Assembly: GCF_963676685.1 (NCBI RefSeq)
Contig: NC_092346.1
Coordinates: 73,795,821-73,859,820, forward strand
Length of the DNA: 64,000 nucleotides
Reading direction: 5' to 3'
DNA from: Mytilus edulis
Taxonomy: Eukaryota > Mollusca > Bivalvia > Mytilida > Mytilidae
Shown: positions 35,913 through 48,551 of the stretch, one piece after another
How positions within the stretch are numbered: the stretch's first letter is position 1
How the letters are laid out: the number at the start of each line of letters is the position of its first letter
Notes under the pieces: generated by a model
The model's input: the letters and a program-made list of their open reading frames with translations, nothing else
What the model was told of the DNA's origin: nothing
The model's database searches: none
Position numbers and translations under genes: made by a program

Positions 35913-38900
35913 TTGGTTTCATTTCATTCAGTAGTTCTCTTAAAGAAGACATTTGTATGTATTTCTTATAGGGTCCCATGTTAAACTAAGTTTACATTTT
36001 TTTTTCATAAATAAGGCCGTCAGTTTTCTCGTTTGTATTGTTTTACATTGTCTTATCGGGGTCTTTTATAGCTGACTATGCAGTATGGGCTTTGCTCATT
36101 GTTGAAGGCCGTACAGTGACCTATAGTTGTTAATGTCTGTGTCATTTTGGTCTTTTGTGGATAGTTGTCTCATTGGCAATCATACCACTGTGGCACATCT
36201 TCTTTTTAATAAGTCCCTGGCTGGCGGCCATCTTGGATAATGGATCGGTTACAAAGTAACAACACTTGGTCAGCACCTCATAAGGAACATTCATCATACA
36301 TTTGATTTCATTCCATTCAATGATTTTTCAAAAGAAGACATTTGTATGTATTTCCCATAGGATCCTATGTTAAACTAAGTCCCCCGCTGGCGGCCATCTT
36401 GGATAAAGGATAGGCTACAAAGTTACAACACTTGGTCAGCATCCCATAAGGAACATTAATGCCATGTTTGATTTTACTCATATAGTGCTTCTCTAAGAGA
36501 AGACATTTGTATGTAATTCCCATAGGGTCCTATGTTAAACTAAGTTCCCCACTGGCGGCCATTTTGGATAAAAGAAGGATTTCAAAGTAACAACACTTGT
36601 TCAGCACCTCGTTAGGAACATTCATGCTTATGTTCGATTTCATTCCATTCAGTGCGTCTCTAAAAGAAGACAATTGTATGTATTTCCCATAGGGTACTCT
36701 GTTAAACTTAGTACCACGCTGGCGGTCATCTTGGATGATGTAACGGCTACAAAGTTACAACACTTGGTCATCATCTCATAAGAATCATTCATGCTATGTT
36801 TAGTTTCATTCCATCTAGTGGTTCTTCAAAAGAAGACATTTGTATTTATTTCCCATAGGGTCCTATGTTAAACTAAGTCCCCCGCTGGCGGCCATCTTGG
36901 ATAATGGATAGGCTACAAAGTTACAACACTGGGTCAGCACCTCATAAGGAACATTAATGCCATGTTTGATTTCATTCCATTCAGTGCTTCTCTATGAGAA
37001 GACATGTGTATGTATTTTCCATGCGGTTCTGTGTTAAACTAATTTCCCCACTGGCGGACATCTTGGATAATGGAAGGGTAACAAAGTAACAACACATTAT
37101 TAAGCACCTCGTTAGGAACATTCATGCCATGTTCGATTTCATTCCATTCGGTACTTCTCTAAAAGAAGACAATTGTATGTATTTCCCATAGGGTACAGTG
37201 TTAAACTAAGTCCCACGCTGGTGGCCATCTTGTATGATGGATCGGCTACAAAGTAACAAAACTTGGTCATCATCTCAGAAGGAGCATTCGTGCCATGTTT
37301 TGTTTTAATCCATTCAGTGGTTCTCTAAAAGAAGACATTTGTATATATTTCCCACAGGGTACTATGTTAAACAAAGTCCCCCACTGGTGTCCATCTTGGA
37401 TGATGAATCGGCTACAAAGAAACAACACTTGGTCAACATCTCATAAGGAACATTCATGATACATTTGGTTTCATTCCATTGAGTGATTCTTCAAAAGAAG
37501 ACATTTGTATGTATTTCCCTTAGGATCCAATGTAAAACTAAGTTCCCCGCTGGCGGCCATCTTGGATAATGGATAGGCTACAAAGTAACAACACTTGGTC
37601 AGCACCTCATAAGGAACATTCATGCCATGTTTGATTTTATTCCATTCAGTGGTTCTCTAAAAGAAGACATTTGTATATATTTCCCACAGGGTAGTGTGTT
37701 TAATAAAGTCCCCCACAGGCGGCCATCTTGGATGATTGCTACAAAATCACATCACTTGGTCATCATCTCATAAGGAAAAGTCATGCTATCTTTGGTTTCA
37801 TTCCATTCAGTGGTTCTCTAAAAGATGACATTTGTATGTATTTCCCATAGGGTCCTATGTTAAAATAAGTCCCCTGCTGGCGGCCATCTTAGATAATGGA
37901 TCTGCTACAAAGTAACAACATTTGGTCAGCACCTCATACGGAACATTCATGCCATGTTTGGTTTAATTCCATTCAGTGGTTCTATAAAGGAAGACAATTG
38001 TATGTATTTCCCATTGGTACTATGTTAAACTAAGTCCAACGCTGGCGGCCATCTTGGATGATTGATCAGCTACAAAGTAACAACACTTGGTCATCATCTC
38101 ATAAGGAGCATGTATGCTATTTTTGATTTCATTCCATTCAGTGGTTCTCTAGAAGAAGACATTTGTATGTATTTCCCACAGGGTAGTGTGTTTAACAAAG
38201 TACCCCACTGGCGGCCATCTTGGATGATTGCTACAAAATAACAACACTTGGTCATCATCTCATAAGGATAATTCATGCTATGTTTGGTTTCATTCCATTC
38301 AGTGGTTCTCAAAAAGAAGACATTTGTATATATTTCCCATAGGGTCCTATATTAAAATAAGTCCCCTGCTGGCGGCCATCTTAGATAATGGATCGGCTAC
38401 AAAGTAACAACATTTGGTCAGCACCTCATAAGGAACATTCATGTCATGTTTGGTTTCATTCCATTCAGTGGTTCTATAAAGGAAGACAATTGTATGTATT
38501 TCCCATAGGGAACTATGTTAAACTAAGTCCAACGCTGGCGGCAATCTTGGATGATGGATCGGCTACAAAGTAACAACACTTGGTCAACATCTCATAAGGA
38601 GCATTCATGCTATGTTTGGTTTCATTCCATTCAGTGGTTCTCTAAAGGAGACATTTGTATGTATTTCCCACAGGGTACTGTGTTAAACAAAGTCCCCCGC
38701 TGGCGGCCATCTTGGATGATGGATCGGCTACAAAGTTACAACACTTGGTCATCACCTCATAAGGAACATTCATGCCATGTTTGGTTTCATTCCATTCAGT
38801 GGTTCTATAAAGGTAGACAATTGTATGTATTCCCCATAGGGTACTATGTTAAACTAAGTCCAATGCTGGCGGCCATCTTGGATGATGGATCGGCTACAAA

Positions 38901-39811
38901 GTAACAACACTTGTTCATCATCTCATAAGGAGCATTTATGCTATGTTTGGTTTCATTCCATTTAGTGGTTCTATTAAAGAAGACATTTGTATGTATTTTC
39001 CACAGGGTACTGTGTTTAACAAAGACCCCGGCTGGGGGCATCTTGGATGATAGATCTGCTACAAAGTAACAACACTTGGTCAGCGGCTCATAAGCAAAAT
39101 TCATGCTACGTTTGGTTTCATTCCATTCAGTGATTCTCTAAAAGAAGACATTTGTATGTATTTCCCACAGGGTAGTGTGTTTAACAAAGTCCTCCACTGG
39201 CGGCCATCTTGGATTATGGATTGGCTAAAAAATAACAAAACTTGGTCATCATCTCATAAGAAACATTCATCATACATTTGGTTTCATTCAATTCAGTGAT
39301 TCTTCAAAAGAAGACATTTGAATGTATTTCCAATATGATCCTATGTTAAACTAAGTCCCCCGCTGGCGGCCATCTTGGATAATGGATCGGCCACAAAGTA
39401 ACAACACTTGGTCCGTACCTCATAAGAAACATTCATGCCATGTTTGATTTCATTCCATTCAGGGCTTCTCTAATAGAAGACAATTGTATGTATTTCCCAT
39501 AGGGTCCTATGTTAAAATAAGTCCCCTGCTGGCGGCCATCTTAGATAATGGATCGGCTACAAAGTAATATCATTTGGTCAGCACCTCATAAGGAAGATTC
39601 ATGCCATATTTGGTTTCATTCCATTCAGTGGTTCAATAAAGGAAGACAATTGTATGTATTTCCCATAGGGTACTATGTTAAACTAAGTACCAAGCTGGCA
39701 GCCATCTTGGATGATGGATCGGCTACAAAGTAACAACACTTGGTCAGCATCTCATAAGGAGCATTCATGCTATGTTTGGTTTCATTCCATTCAGTGGTTC
39801 TCTAGAAGAAG
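35913..39811. repeat. ~165-bp tandem satellite array, about 22 units
   Basis: Each unit contains GCTGGCGGCCATCTTGGAT, GGCTACAAAGTAACAACACT, TGGTCAGCACCTCATAAGGA, TTTCATTCCATTCAGTGG and AGAAGACATTTGTATGTATT. I count 22 GGCGGCCATC-type positions from 36222 to 39695, spaced 162-169 bases. Variants recur in a pattern (TCCCCTGCTGG...TTAGATAATGG followed by TCCAACGCTGG...TTGGATGATGG), implying multimer-level duplication. The frames repeating MDRLQSNNxWS are translations of the satellite, not proteins. Confidence 0.95.
35991..36208 (+). mobile_element. Dispersed repeat inserted in the satellite
   Basis: A ~218-base segment (AAGGCCGTCAGTTTTCTCG ... GACCTATAGTTGTTAATG ... GATAGTTGTCTCATTGGCAA ... CATCTTCTTTTTA) interrupts the first satellite unit. 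The flanks ACTAAG and AATAAG may be a short target duplication. The same 3' end is seen at 14.2, 17.1 and 53.9 kb. Confidence 0.8.
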
Positions 39812-39906
39812 TTCAAAATGTAAAAAGTTTACGCCGACGACGGACGACGGACGCCAAGTGATGAGAAAATCTCTCTTTGCCCTTCGGGCCAGGTGAGCTA
39901 AAAAAA
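39812..39906. mobile_element. Right terminus of the tandem-core element
   Basis: After the last truncated satellite unit the sequence becomes TTCAAAATGTAAAAAGTTTA, then a CGACGACGGACGACGGACGC tract, then AAGTGATGAGAAAA and GCCCTTCGGGCCAGGTGAGC followed by TAAAAAAA. The short GC palindrome near the end and the A-rich end parallel the termini at 31.8 and 50.26 kb. The 3.9-kb array therefore looks like an over-expanded core of a pearl/HINE-like element. Confidence 0.65.
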
Positions 39907-39939
39907 GGGGGTCGGTGCTAGCAACATCTTAAATCCCCC

Positions 39940-40394
39940 ACATTTTGTATGTGCCTCTCCCAAGTCAGGAGCCTGTAATTCAGTGGTTGTCGTTTGTTGC
40001 TGTGTTACATTGATACGATATTCCCGCGCTTGTATTTCCTATCATGATTTCCTTGATAGAGGGTTACTGCTCACAAGGAGGCTATTAAAGCAAGATATCC
40101 AAACTGTGAAGTTGAAATCATCCCTTCGTAAATTTTACGAACGCCATCACGAGTTGTTGACCGTAATGGAATAACAGTTTCACAGATGATATCTGATATG
40201 TTACTTACGTCGTCACTACAATCCCCTTCCCTTTTCATGAATGTGCCCTACCGAATTTACAGGGTTTGTTATAACATGAGCAACACGACGGGTGCCACAT
40301 GTGGAGCAGGATTTGCTTACCCTTCCGGAGCACCTGACATCACCCCCAGTTTTAATAGGGTTTGTGTTGATCAGTCTTTAGTTTTCTATGTTGT
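39940..40394 (+). pseudogene. RT-associated repeat, left part
   Basis: The frame 39983-40174 reads LIRYSRACISYHDFLDRGLL followed by a segment with LKSSLRKFYERHHEL. This corresponds to the decayed pieces at 11.0-11.2 kb and to the C-terminal part of the same RT-like protein. It continues into the non-coding tail (GTGCCACATGTGGAGCAGG ... CATCACCCCCAG) and stops at GTTTTCTATGTTGTTCCTTA, where a LINE interrupts it. Confidence 0.75.
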
Positions 40395-41930
40395 TCCTTA
40401 CATAAGTATTATAGACCAATTTCTGTACTTCCCGTTTTATCAAAACTTTTAGAAAAGCATGTTTCAAAACATTTGTATGACTATCTAAAAAGATTAGATC
40501 TTTTACACCCAGCACAGTCTGGGTTTCGACAAGAACACTCTTGCCAAACTGTCCTTATCAATATCATAGATAAATGGATACAGGACATAATTGATGGGGA
40601 TATCAACTTAGCAGTCCTGTTAGATGTAGTAGATCATGATATTCTCTGTAAAAAGCTTACAATTTATTGATTTGATAATACTGCTGTTTTTTTTTTAATC
40701 ATATTTGAATGAAAGAACTCAACAAGTACAAATTGGTAATGCTCATTCTGAAAAACTTTATATCAAGTATGGTGTCCCCCAAGGCTCCATATTAGGCCCC
40801 CTTCTGTTTATATTATACATAAACGACCTTCCTATTTATATGAAAAATTGTTGCACTGTTTTATATGCCGATGATTCAACTTTACATCTTTCTGGTAATT
40901 GTTATCAAACTCTACAGTCAAAGGTACAAGAAGATTTACATGGTGTTGAGGAATGGTGCAATGATAACAATATGTTCATCAATAAAAATAAAAATAAATA
41001 TATGGAACGAAGCAAAGAGCAATGCCATATTACAATGGGAGTTTTTTTCAACTATTTTCAATCAAGTGATACAATCTCCCACATGCGAAAGTTTTTTAGG
41101 CATTAAAATTGACCCTTCCCTCACATGGACAAACCAAAATTGACGTGATCTGCTAAAAAAATTTCATCTTGACTATATCTACTATTAAAGATTAAAAAAT
41201 TTATAAATCTAGACTGCAGAAAATTATTCTATAATGGTTATATCTTGCCACTAATTGATTATTGTTGTATAGTGTGGAGTAGTTGTAGCACTGAGGGTTT
41301 AAAAAGGATATTAAAATTACAAAAGAGAGCTGCTAGATTAATACTAGAAACAGACCCTTTCGATCCTTCTGTGCCCTTATTCAAACATTTAAACTGGATG
41401 ACAGTTGAACAGAGAATAAAATATCACAAGTTTGTGATGACATTTAAGTGCATTAAAAATGATGCCCCATTATATCTTACTAACAAGTTTCATCATGTTT
41501 CAGACAGAAATCCATACCCCTAGAGAAATGTTGTTCAAGGAAACCTCCTAAAACCAAAAACAGAATTGTTCAAAAAAAAATTTATGTATTCTGGACCATT
41601 CTTGTGGAATAATTTGCCAATACCGTTTAGAAATATTACAAATCTTAATTCTTTCAAATACAAAATAACAGATCATTTATTGAAATCAACCTAGCTGTAT
41701 AAATAATATTAAAAACTGATTATGTCATCATGTTTATTTTTTCATCACATTTTATCAAGTTGTATTGCACATTATAATCATACTTGACTTTTTATACTAA
41801 TGTATGCAATGTATTTGTTTGCATTTTGTTTGATTTTTTATGATGAGGGCCTCAGGGAAGATTAGTTATATAGCTAACTGTGTAACCCTCTTAAAATAAA
41901 GTGTTGTTGTTGTTGTTGTTGTTGTTGTCA
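40395..41930 (+). pseudogene. 5'-truncated LINE (CR1/L2/Jockey-like RT) with (TTG)n tail
   Basis: The translation begins YRPISVLPVLSKLLEKHVSK, then HPAQSGFRQEHSCQT. In 40705-41106 it has YGVPQGSILGPLLFILYIND and the catalytic motif YADD. It continues with SFLGIKIDPSLTW, LPLIDYCCIVW, LQKRAARLILET and the ORF end near 41692 (FLWNNLPIPFRNI). Frameshifts and stops (for example at 40668 and 41145) make it inactive. The 3' end is AATAAAGTG followed by nine or so TTG repeats. Target-primed LINEs of the CR1/L2 type commonly end in microsatellites. Confidence 0.88.
41902..41929. repeat. (TTG)n microsatellite tail of the LINE
   Basis: About nine TTG triplets directly after AATAAAG; taken as the LINE 3' tail. 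Confidence 0.85.
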
Positions 41931-42000
41931 GTTTAATTTCGATTAATGATTTGTATTGTTCCTGTGGTATCTTTTGTCCCTTTTTTACATACTTGTTTTC
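41930..42000 (+). repeat. RT-associated repeat, right part after LINE insertion
   Basis: TCAGTTTAATTTCGATTAAT ... GTTCCTGTGGTATCTTTTGT resumes the repeat that was interrupted at ~40394, as judged from the uninterrupted copies at 11.4 and 44.3 kb. About 45-55 bases between GTTTTCTATGTTGT and GTTGTCAGTTTA are missing. Confidence 0.75.
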
Positions 42001-43640
42001 GATCATTATTTTGTACATAAATTAGTATAGGCCGTTAATTTTCATATATATGAATCACCTTTATTCAGTCAGGATTCTACTTCGTCAAAATTATCTCCCC
42101 ATTACGCCAGTTAATTTTCACAATCGTAGAAATGGACGCCATTGTAGGGATGACGCGCTGCCAATTTTGCTCTTGCAAACCATATATTTATCCGCATAGC
42201 ACCATTGCGATCCTGATATGTCAGTTGTATTTTAAAAGATAAATATATCTACTAGCTAATGAGCATCAGTTAATGATTTTGTCTGCATTGTTAAAACTAT
42301 TGTCTATTCGGTTGTCAGGTGGAATTTTTGAAAATTCATAAACATTTAAAAAAATTCTAATTAAATATTTCGTGGAAGGGCAGACTAGATTTGTTTAGTT
42401 GTTGAAGACTATAAACCTTAGTTATCACACACATTTTTTCTTTTCTTTTTCGAAGATGTGCATTTTCATCATCCAACTTGAAAGACTGTCGTCAAGTACT
42501 TTTAGTAAAAATATAGATATTCGAACACACCTACTCTGTTTTTATGATTCATTAGATAGGTATGTCACTTGACCCATATATTTCATCGTTTAGTACTGTG
42601 TAAAAAGTCAACCTGTAGCTTTAATATATAAAAATGATAGAATCGGAAGCGAGATGATGTTTCAAATATTCTTGCTTTGTACGTTTTCAAGATAAATTTT
42701 CAAACTCAAACACGCCCTAACATAAAAAGGTGCACTCGATTTTCTCTTTTCGATACAATTGATACCCATTTTTTTAGAATTTTTTCTTCAGTCACATAAT
42801 GGAAGGGCAGACACGAAAATTACTGAACTAATATATTAATATGTTATCCGTTCGTGGTATTTTAAAAAAAAATTCGGAGGTTATGCATTTTTACATCCAA
42901 CTTGATAGATACCCATGTCGTCGACTTGATATCTAATTTTTCTGCTTAACTATGTAATAGATAAATTGAAACCTTATGCAAATGGTGTTTTTAAAATAGA
43001 ACACTACGTAATTGAGAAGAAAATTGTCATTTTATTTCTATCTATTTAATGTTTATGTTACTATAGTAAACATTACAGATAAGATATTGATCTTACACAA
43101 TAGTAAAATATTTACACAAGTACAATCACATAAAAAAAAGATCAACACCCAGCCTAAAAAGACTTATGAGACACTGTTATATACATATAAAACAGCTCAA
43201 TCACACAATGTAAAAAATAGAAATAATATAAAAAAAAACCTTGCAAACCTGATAAATTAAACGGACTAATAAAAATTAGATTTTAAAGAAATGTAAGAAT
43301 GTTAAATACACCTAGTTTAAAAATTGCGTCAAAAGACTAAAACAAAATTATGTGTAAAACTGCGATAAGAATAAAATATTTCTATATATTATAATTTAAA
43401 ATTAATAAAAGTGATAGAAAAAAGAGAAAGTAAATTGAATCATCAGTACATTTAAACCACTTTCAACAATTTTCAAAAAATATATTTAAAATGTTCTATC
43501 GACATATTACATGAAACTATTACAATACATATACTTTCAATATTTATGTACCAAAAGTTATTTCCCTTAATTAATATATATTTTATTTATATTATATTTT
43601 TACCCTGAGAAAAAGAATAGGCTTTATGGACAATTATATG
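42001..43640. other. Repeat-like AT-rich DNA, no gene
   Basis: A block with GGAAGGGCAGAC ... TATGCATTTTTACATCCAAC appears at ~42370-42500 and again at ~42800-42920 with divergence, suggesting a ~430-base tandem or internal duplication. The plus frame 43012-43260 is a lysine/asparagine-rich chance frame. Confidence 0.4.
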
Positions 43641-44200
43641 TTATAAAAAACTTTTTCGCCTGACATAAAATTTGTGAATAGAGTAGGACAGTGTTACTTG
43701 AATGTCAGTACATGTCATTAAAGCATTGAACTTGAGCTCTGTACTCATGTTTTCAAAATTTTCAATACATTGACGTGCCTTTTGAAACAATTCATATATA
43801 ATGTCTTCATACAGAGTGCAAACCATTAAACAGTGAGTTTCGTGTTCAATATCATTCAATTTACAAAATTTACATAGTCTTAGTATTCAATGGATTCTGC
43901 GGTCTGGTGTATCTCCCTGTCTCTACAGCTAGGGGTAGCGATCCACTGCGGAATAATGCCATAGTTCGAGTTACGTTTCTTGGTAAAAGAGAGAGAATAT
44001 ATTGTTCTGTTTTAACACTTTGCTTGTAAATACGGTAAGTCCTTAGCTTGTTGCCGTTAGCATTGTTTCTGTCATCATATAAATCTTTCTCAAAATCAGC
44101 CTGGTCAAAATTCGTTAGTTTTTCACTTATGAGGCGCATCGCAGTAAGCATTTATCGCCTCCTCTAACAAAGAGCCTCGATTCTTTTGTTCTATTTCAAC
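43641..44200 (-). pseudogene. LINE remnant, C-terminal region
   Basis: The minus translation has NKLRTYRIYKQ, LLPRNVTRTMALFRSGSLPL and ETGRYTRP. Across a frameshift near 43865 follows CKFCKLNDIEHETHCLMVC, a Cys/His arrangement typical of the end of this LINE ORF. The element at 45.0-46.2 kb has the same order (KLRTYKLFKNN, ETRRYERKE, CxxxxxDELHVIL), so the two are relatives in opposite orientation. Confidence 0.72.
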
Positions 44201-44234
44201 TGGGTTTCCGACTGTATTAGACAAAGTTACATTG

Positions 44235-44440
44235 TATTTTATCCGGAGCACCTGAGATCACCCTTAGTTTTTGGTGGGGTTCGTGTTGTTTATTCTTTAG
44301 TTTTCTATGTTGTGTCGTGTACTATTATTTGTCTGTTTGCATGTCCTTTTCATTTTTAGCCATGCTGTTGTCAGTTTATTTTCGATTTATGAGTTTGACT
44401 GTTCCTCTGGTATTTTTCGTCCCTCTTTTATCTTGTCCTT
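44235..44440 (+). repeat. RT-associated dispersed repeat, 3' part
   Basis: CCGGAGCACCTGAGATCACC ... GTTTTCTATGTTGTG ... TGTTGTCAGTTTATTTTCGA ... GACTGTTCCTCTGG. An uninterrupted copy useful for reconstructing the LINE insertion at 40.4-41.9 kb. Confidence 0.75.
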
Positions 44441-45009
44441 CTTTTCATATTGATTAGGTTGGCCCCTACTGTTTCAAAACACTCGATCTGTATCTGCTCA
44501 TTTATCAAGACAATTCAATTAAAAACATTTTACTCTGTAATTTTAGAAAAATGTAAATCACAAATTGCACTCAAAAGATATTTTAAAAATATTAACTTTT
44601 CCTGCATATATAGATATATTCTAAACGAATAACAAAAACACATTTATGTTCAACAAAAATAAATTATGGTTTGGTTACAAACTATATTTTAAATGAATAT
44701 AAGCAAAACAATTCTTAAACCACTTCAATTATGTCAATAATACACGTATAGTGACTTTGAACACAAACATTCTGATTTTAATATACGCAGTAATTCGTAT
44801 ATACAAAAAATGACCTCTGTCTTTTGTGTGGTTTTCTTTTCACATTATGTCAAGACAGCCATATTATTAGTCTTTAAACTTGATGTTCTTGGGTTTCTGA
44901 CTCCTTCAATAATGACCAAGTTATGAGGTATAAATTCCGCTGAGACACGTATTAACAAAAAAAGCAACGATCATTGTATTTATAATGTTATTGCAAATCA
45001 TAAAAGACC
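44441..45009. other. AT-rich DNA, no gene seen
   Basis: Nothing recognisable on either strand. Confidence 0.4.
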
Positions 45010-46461
45010 ATGCATGTACATTTATTAGTTTGCTTGATTTTAACATCGGATGACCGTGAGTGCATTCCGGAGCTTAATACATGGTGTCTCAATAATGAGC
45101 TGACAGTTAATATAAATAAATCTAAGATCATGCATTTTAGAAATCCAACTGTCTTACAAACTAAATGTATTTTTTCTATTGGTCGTAATGTTATAGAATG
45201 TGTAAAAAGTTATCAATATTTAGGCTTATACTGACTGAATGTTTAGATTATCAGTTAATTACTAAGGCGGTAGCGAAGTCAGCCAGTTGAGCATAAGGAT
45301 TATTAATTGTTAAAAGTAAAACGCATGGTGGTTTCCAACACAATTTTTTTTTCAAAACTGTATGATACAATGGTATGGTCAGTTATTAGTTATGGTGCAG
45401 GTGTTTGGGGAACCATAGACTTTTCCTGCATAAATGCATTCCAAAACAGGGCTATGAGATTTTTCATGGGTGTTGACAAATACACACCAAATGATGCCAT
45501 AGCTGGTGATATGGGCTGGAAACCTCCATGCGTTAAACAATGGTCAAGTGTCTTGAGACATTGGACTAGGTGTTCCATAATGGACCCACACAGGATAAAT
45601 TTTAAAAATTTTAAGTGGTCTATACGAAAGTGTAATACTAGAATTAAAAACTGGAGTTTTAGAGTTATAGAAATGTTAAAATTGTATAATTATGAGCAAT
45701 ATTGTAATTTTGAATTAAATGTTTTGAACAAAAATTGTATTAAACAAATTGAGGAAGATGTATTTGATCATTTTAAATCAAACTGGTGTACAAGAGTTGC
45801 TGCATATGCAGAGGGAAGTAAATTGAGGACTTACAAATTGTTTTAAAATAACTATTGTACTGAAAATTATTTGCAAAATATTATGTCACTAAAAACAGAA
45901 GTTCATTCGCTAAATTTAGATGTGGGGTAGCTCTACTAAAAATAGAAACTAGAAGATATGAAAGGAAAGAAGTCCACGAGAGGACATGTCACAGTTTAAA
46001 TGTAGCTCTGTTGTTGAAGATGAACTACATGTCATTCTAAAATCCCCATTGTATGTGGATCTAAGACAAATCATGATACATGAAGCTGTACATTTTAATG
46101 AACATTTTAACCTTTTATCAGATAATGAAAAATTTATATTTCTATTTAGTAACGACAATGTTGCTGCTATAATTGCCAAAACCTGCAACAATATTTTATT
46201 AAGAAGAAATAGTATTTTATTTCACTAGTTCTTATAGAAACAAATGTTTTACTATCATTTAGTAAAAATGTATATTGTGAATTTTAATTATAAATGTGTA
46301 AAAATATGTTTATATGTATATAATATATCTTAAAAGTATCTCGTAAATCTTTTTAAGATTGGTACATGCAATGCAAATGTTTTAATATTTTAAGTCTATG
46401 TATGTGAATCTCATTTTGTGTTTGTATGTGGTGAGACTATAATAAAATATTGAATCTGAAT
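45010..46461 (+). pseudogene. 5'-truncated LINE with broken RT ORF
   Basis: Starts inside the RT domain (LNTWCLNNELTVNINKSKIM, then VKSYQYLGL). It continues in 45307-45846 with WSVISYGAGVWGTIDFSCIN, RAMRFFMGV and GDMGWKPP, then KLRTYKLFK. After stops it resumes at 45986-46228 with a C-terminal DELHVILKSPLYVDLR segment. The 3' end GACTATAATAAAATATTG followed by AATCTGAATCTGC is a short tandem end typical of Jockey-type elements. Several stops and frameshifts show inactivity. Confidence 0.82.
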
Positions 46462-47060
46462 CTGCATTGCTGCCGCCTAAATTTCTATTACGTTACTTTT
46501 GTGTTGGGATTGTAACCGATCTATCCGGTACCGACACCAAAAGTATATTCACCTGTTACTCATTACCTTATCTGTACGTTCCGCATCTAACAGGCGCACC
46601 ACCAAATGGTGTATTTGATTTTACTATATACACGGGTCATAATCACAAAGTCGACACAACTAAATTCAATCATTGTCAAATTGTTCCCTATTGTAGTTTT
46701 TTAATTAGTAAAACTTTCTAAGATAACAATACGAATACTAAAAATTTGGACTAAGGCGTATAGGTACAGTTTTCAATTTGTTAGCGGGCATGACGCAAAA
46801 CAGCGAATCAAAGATTTGAACTTTATTGGACAATACTGTTGATTAAAAAATACTCAATTCCAGGACCTGAATATTACCAATAATGGAAAAGTTCCAGGTC
46901 AACGGGTTCAAACAGAAAGATTTGAAAGCAGAGAAAACTGTGTATCTTATAATCGGCACGACTTTATCAGATGACAATACCAACACTAAAATAAGGCTTA
47001 CGCATAGTTATATACTTTAATTCAGTCACGGACCCGCGATATCACGGGTGTGTTCTAGTA
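46462..47060 (+). repeat. Probable dispersed repeat
   Basis: Begins near the LINE end with TACTTTTGTGTTGGGATTGT and GATCTATCCGGTACCGACAC and ends with the partly palindromic GACCCGCGATATCACGGGTG. The 84-codon frame 46467-46721 lies in it. Composition and ends suggest a mobile fragment rather than a gene, but I see no second copy in the window. Confidence 0.4.
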
Positions 47061-48551
47061 AATATGATAAATACGCGGACATTATCGAGTGCAAAATAGC
47101 ATTCCTTATCGCTTGTTATAAATTCATTTTTTTCAATGGATACTCCTAGAAATATTTTTTTTATAATATAACATATTAATATGAAACTGTTTTGTCGTTA
47201 TGAATGTATGTACAAAATCTTTAATATCTATGCACACGTATATAAAAGGTGTGTTAACGCATGCTGAAGAATATCTCAAGAACGTTTGCAATATCCCATG
47301 CAGAGTTATCAACCATGCACTTGCACTGCACTATTATTAATATAGTAGAATAGAATGATATACAAATGGATGAAAATTATATATACATGTGACTGTAATT
47401 ATATACAAATATTAATATAATATATAACAACAAACCAGAGAATACGGATTTGTATCACTACAATATTATAGTAATTATGACGAGGTCGAATATCCTGTCA
47501 TTTATTTATCATCCACGCACGAACTTGTCTCAGAAAAAAATATATATATGTACATTAACCCCACTTTCATGTATAGAGATGTGATTTTTTTTCTGAGACA
47601 AGTGCTTTTGACCTTCCACCTGCGGTCATTCTTTGTTCAGTACTTCAGTACTTTGATTTTATTCGTTGGTAATAATCTTTTTACACCACCCTGAGAAATA
47701 AAAAAAAAAATTCTATAATTCTTTTTATGAGTTTCTGACATATATGTATGGGGAAAGTAGTCTCAAAATAACTAGAATACCTTGACGAGTCAAGAGAAAG
47801 ATAGACATTTCAAGAGACATGCAAATCATAATTTAATGTACAACAGATAAACACCAACGGTAGCTATTACATACACATAATGAAACTAATGAAAAAAGCA
47901 AATCTTAAATAATCTAATTTACAAGAAAATGTTCCAAATGTCCAGCAGTACCTTTACAATCTATTTCTCTCATCTGTACTTCTAGACAATATTTGTGAAC
48001 CTAGTTTTGGTCCCGTCCGATAAAGGGACATTACCACTTACAGGTTAGAACTCTCACAATTTAAAGGGTTTTATTAGTGAATACATTGTATTATATGTCA
48101 TATCCGCAATTGCGGTTGTTTTTGACACTATGTCTTTAATAAAATAAAAAATCATTATTATTATTATTACCATTATTATTATTTCTTAAAAATATAAATA
48201 AATCTCTTCTGGAATTATCGTAGAATCTAATAATGAGTTGGTCTTTGTCGTTAAGAAGTTGTATCTGTATATTTTTTATTATCCATTATGTTGTTGGATA
48301 TTAATTGACAAAAAAAGGCCGAGTGTACACAGTATTTGAAGAATACAATCGATCAGATTTAATAATCAAGTTTTTTAAATTGTCTTTTCTTAGAATCAGT
48401 TTCATAACAGCGTAGACAACCGAAATACTCATGTTGTTAAAAAATACTGAATCATTTACCTTTAAATTGTGTGTTATCGGCTTTCGATAACAGTGATTGT
48501 ACGCTCACTCAATGTATCAGAGACCTTCTAATGAGTATTTAAATAAAATAA
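47061..48551. other. AT-rich DNA with part of a two-copy repeat
   Basis: 47318-47390 (CATGCACTTGCACTGCACTA) and 47551-47660 (TATAGAGATGTGATTTTTTT ... GTTCAGTACTTCAGTACTTT) are the two halves of a repeat found uninterrupted at 52293-52460. The part between them is an insertion in this copy. A (TTA)n tract lies at ~48152-48186. No gene. Confidence 0.5.

Noticed and set aside
38094..39896. Series of ~60-120-codon frames with repeating MDRLQSNNxWSAPHKEHSCHVWFHSIQ
   Set aside because: They are translations of the ~165-bp satellite. Frame, start and stop follow the repeat unit, and both strands are open in the same places.
46467..46721. 84-codon plus frame as a gene
   Set aside because: It follows directly on a LINE 3' end and lies in sequence that looks mobile. 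No domain is recognisable.
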